DNA of 7,238 bases, from contig CAJMOW010000066.1 of assembly GCA_905215145.1 (NCBI GenBank), positions 1 through 7,238 on the forward strand, in the 5' to 3' direction. The DNA comes from an uncultured bacterium (lineage in GTDB: Bacteria; Bacillota_I; Bacilli_A; RF39; UBA660). Within the stretch, counting starts at the first letter, position 1. The number at the start of each line of letters is the position of its first letter. The notes under the pieces are model-generated. The model made no database searches. It was not told the origin of the DNA and saw nothing but the letters and a program-made list of their open reading frames with translations. A program made the translations under genes and the position numbers. This document shows positions 6,296 through 7,238 of the stretch, piece after piece.

Positions 6296-7238
6296 TTTCT
6301 TGTTCTTCTTTCTGTTCTAGTGCAACATTTTCAATAACTTTATCAGTCTTACTCTTTTCTGCTAATTCATTTGCCTCTTTTACTAAATCCTCTGTTTTTG
6401 ATTTTTTTTTACTCTCTTCTAAAAGATTCTTTGTATCAGTTTCTTTTAATAATATAGTAGTTTTCCCATTCGGAGCAATTTCTGCAACATAATCTTTAGA
6501 TGAATAAGTTTCTTTAAATTCTTTGTATCTTTTAATATCATTTATTTCTAATTCCATAATATCATGAATATTAGATTCACTTTCTATTGCTCTACCACCA
6601 GATGAACCATATTCTTTTATAGGTCTTTCTGGAGCATATTCTCTATATTCATCTAAATCCTCAGAACGAATAGCTATTATCATTTCTTTTTCATTAAGAA
6701 CACAAGCACCATGACTTGGTAGTTCAAATAACTGTTCTCTAATTTCACAATATTCTTCCTTAGTTATTTTTTGAATACAATAATTTTTACTATAATCTCT
6801 AACAGGACACGATCCAAAATCTTCGCCTATTTTATTAAGATCATTTACACTTAAATTCATACCTCTTGAAACCATAGGTTCTATATTTCTATCATCAATT
6901 ATTTCTTCATTATTTATACCATCTAAATCACTTTTTGTTTCTTGCTTTAATCTATTAGGTGGTATTTTAGCTAATTGTTCATTAAAAAATGATAATTTAC
7001 TTTTATTAAAAATAATAACATATTGTTCCTCTTCATCTTTTGTTTTTTCTTGAATAGCAATATTTTTATAATTATCTGCTTTCATCTTACAATATTTATT
7101 TAAGGGTTTTATTTTACGTGTCTTCTCTTGAAAGGACAACCATCTATTAGATAATTTCAAATTATATGCTGAAATATTTTTATATTTATCTGCTTGATAC
7201 TTACAAATTTTATTTAAAATTTTTATCTTAGATGTTGC
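6285..7238 (-). CDS. Unrecognised charged protein before the coupling gene; 5' end outside window
   Basis: The frame is open from the window edge to the TAA at 6287-6285, giving 317 visible residues. A TTG at 7160 and an ATG at 7085 could be drawn as starts, but neither has a ribosome binding site. Open, repeat-related sequence continues upstream, so the real start is probably beyond 7238. Visible parts are: two related basic helical segments with a 38-residue period; YVIIFNKSKLSFFNEQL, like a beta-strand plus helix; a middle domain with cysteines in SCPV, NYCIQ, EEYCEI and HGACVL; and a lysine/glutamate-rich, probably coiled C-terminal tail ending at the overlap with the coupling gene. There is no membrane helix or signal peptide. 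In Tn1549-type elements this slot holds a PcfB-like (DUF3801) accessory factor that helps load DNA onto the coupling protein. I see no convincing PcfB match, so that role is inferred from position. A relaxase C-terminus is another possibility. Confidence 0.75.
   Translation of the reverse strand, partial: ATSKIKILNKICKYQADKYKNISAYNLKLSNRWLSFQEKTRKIKPLNKYCKMKADNYKNIAIQEKTKDEEEQYVIIFNKSKLSFFNEQLAKIPPNRLKQETKSDLDGINNEEIIDDRNIEPMVSRGMNLSVNDLNKIGEDFGSCPVRDYSKNYCIQKITKEEYCEIREQLFELPSHGACVLNEKEMIIAIRSEDLDEYREYAPERPIKEYGSSGGRAIESESNIHDIMELEINDIKRYKEFKETYSSKDYVAEIAPNGKTTILLKETDTKNLLEESKKKSKTEDLVKEANELAEKSKTDKVIENVALEQKEEQEIDR
7056..7235 (-). repeat. Two imperfect direct repeats, 66 bp each, 114-bp period, within the unrecognised gene
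   Basis: Copies at 7170-7235 and 7056-7121 are in the same frame. They encode TSKIKILNKICKYQADKYKN plus IS, and TRKIKPLNKYCKMKADNYKN plus IA. By hand alignment 15 of 22 residues and about 51 of 66 bases match, with no gaps. The 48 bp between them (16 residues, with SNRWLSFQEK) are not repeated on the 3' side. The first copy begins one codon from the window edge, so more copies may lie beyond it. Conserved positions are the K-I-K start, LNK, CK, AD and YKNI, a basic helical pattern. Confidence 0.85.

Larger units (their letters stand above)
1..7238 (-). mobile_element. Conjugation (type IV secretion) module of an ICE or conjugative plasmid; both ends outside window
   Basis: All genes lie on the minus strand with almost no gaps. 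They encode a VirD4-type coupling ATPase, a small two-helix pilin-like protein, a VirB6/TrbL-like polytopic protein, a PrgI-family protein and a VirB4 ATPase, in that order. This order is established for Tn1549/CTn-type elements of Gram-positive bacteria. No integrase, relaxase, repeat boundary or plasmid replication gene is visible, so integrated and plasmid forms cannot be told apart. The Walker motifs of both ATPases are intact and no gene is visibly broken, so the module looks functional as far as it is seen. Confidence 0.8.

Noticed and set aside
6402..6410. Run of nine A residues in the coding strand of the unrecognised gene, a possible slippage or phase-variation site
   Set aside because: Adding or losing one A gives stops within about 15 codons and no useful alternative product. 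It encodes KKK in a lysine-rich tail of an AT-rich gene, so chance explains it.
7158..7160. TTG as the true start of the unrecognised gene (291-residue protein)
   Set aside because: There is no ribosome binding site upstream, and the frame continues open to the window edge with sequence that repeats the downstream segment, showing that the upstream part is coding.
1..7238. Alternative genetic code (TGA as tryptophan) in a Mollicutes-like host
   Set aside because: All genes are complete using the standard code, tryptophan positions checked use TGG, and all visible stops are TAA, so nothing requires TGA reassignment.

Overview
The window is a strongly AT-rich stretch with six complete or nearly complete genes and one gene fragment, all on the minus strand and packed head to tail. 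It reads as the core mating-pair and DNA-transfer block of a conjugative element (ICE or plasmid) from a low-GC Gram-positive host, probably a Bacillota such as a Clostridia, Erysipelotrichia or Mollicutes-related gut lineage. This rests on the protein families and their order: pilin-like protein, VirB6/TrbL-like channel, PrgI-family protein, VirB4 ATPase, all downstream of a VirD4-type coupling protein. That is the order known from Tn1549/CTn-type elements. The host group is inferred from base composition and family membership, not from a marker gene. All six visible stop codons are TAA, and tryptophan is encoded by TGG, so the standard bacterial code fits.

In transcription order (high to low coordinates): 7238-6285 is an unrecognised, charged, cysteine-containing protein that runs off the window edge and carries a 38-residue-period repeat at the visible N-terminal end. 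It overlaps by 11 bp the VirD4/TraG-type coupling ATPase (6295-4352). A 90-bp gap follows, the only real intergenic space. It holds a short palindrome, a possible weak promoter and a good ribosome binding site. Then come the signal-peptide-bearing pilin-like protein (4261-3935), the VirB6/TrbL-like membrane protein (3918-3100), the PrgI-family protein with an unusually long lysine-rich tail (3100-2486), the VirB4 ATPase (2529-115), and the first 37 codons of another gene that starts 2 nt after VirB4 ends (112-1).

Together the genes make a type IV secretion machine. The coupling protein recruits the processed DNA, VirB4 powers assembly or transport, and the VirB6-like, PrgI-like and pilin-like proteins form the membrane channel. 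Overlapping or nearly touching genes (11 bp, TAATG, 44 bp, 2 nt) suggest translational coupling along one transcript, perhaps with a fresh promoter before the pilin gene. No relaxase, integrase, attachment site, origin of transfer, RNA gene, CRISPR array or insertion sequence is visible. The conjugation block itself is a known type of system. The parts that look unusual are the repeat-containing protein before the coupling gene, the PrgI tail and the palindrome before the pilin gene.
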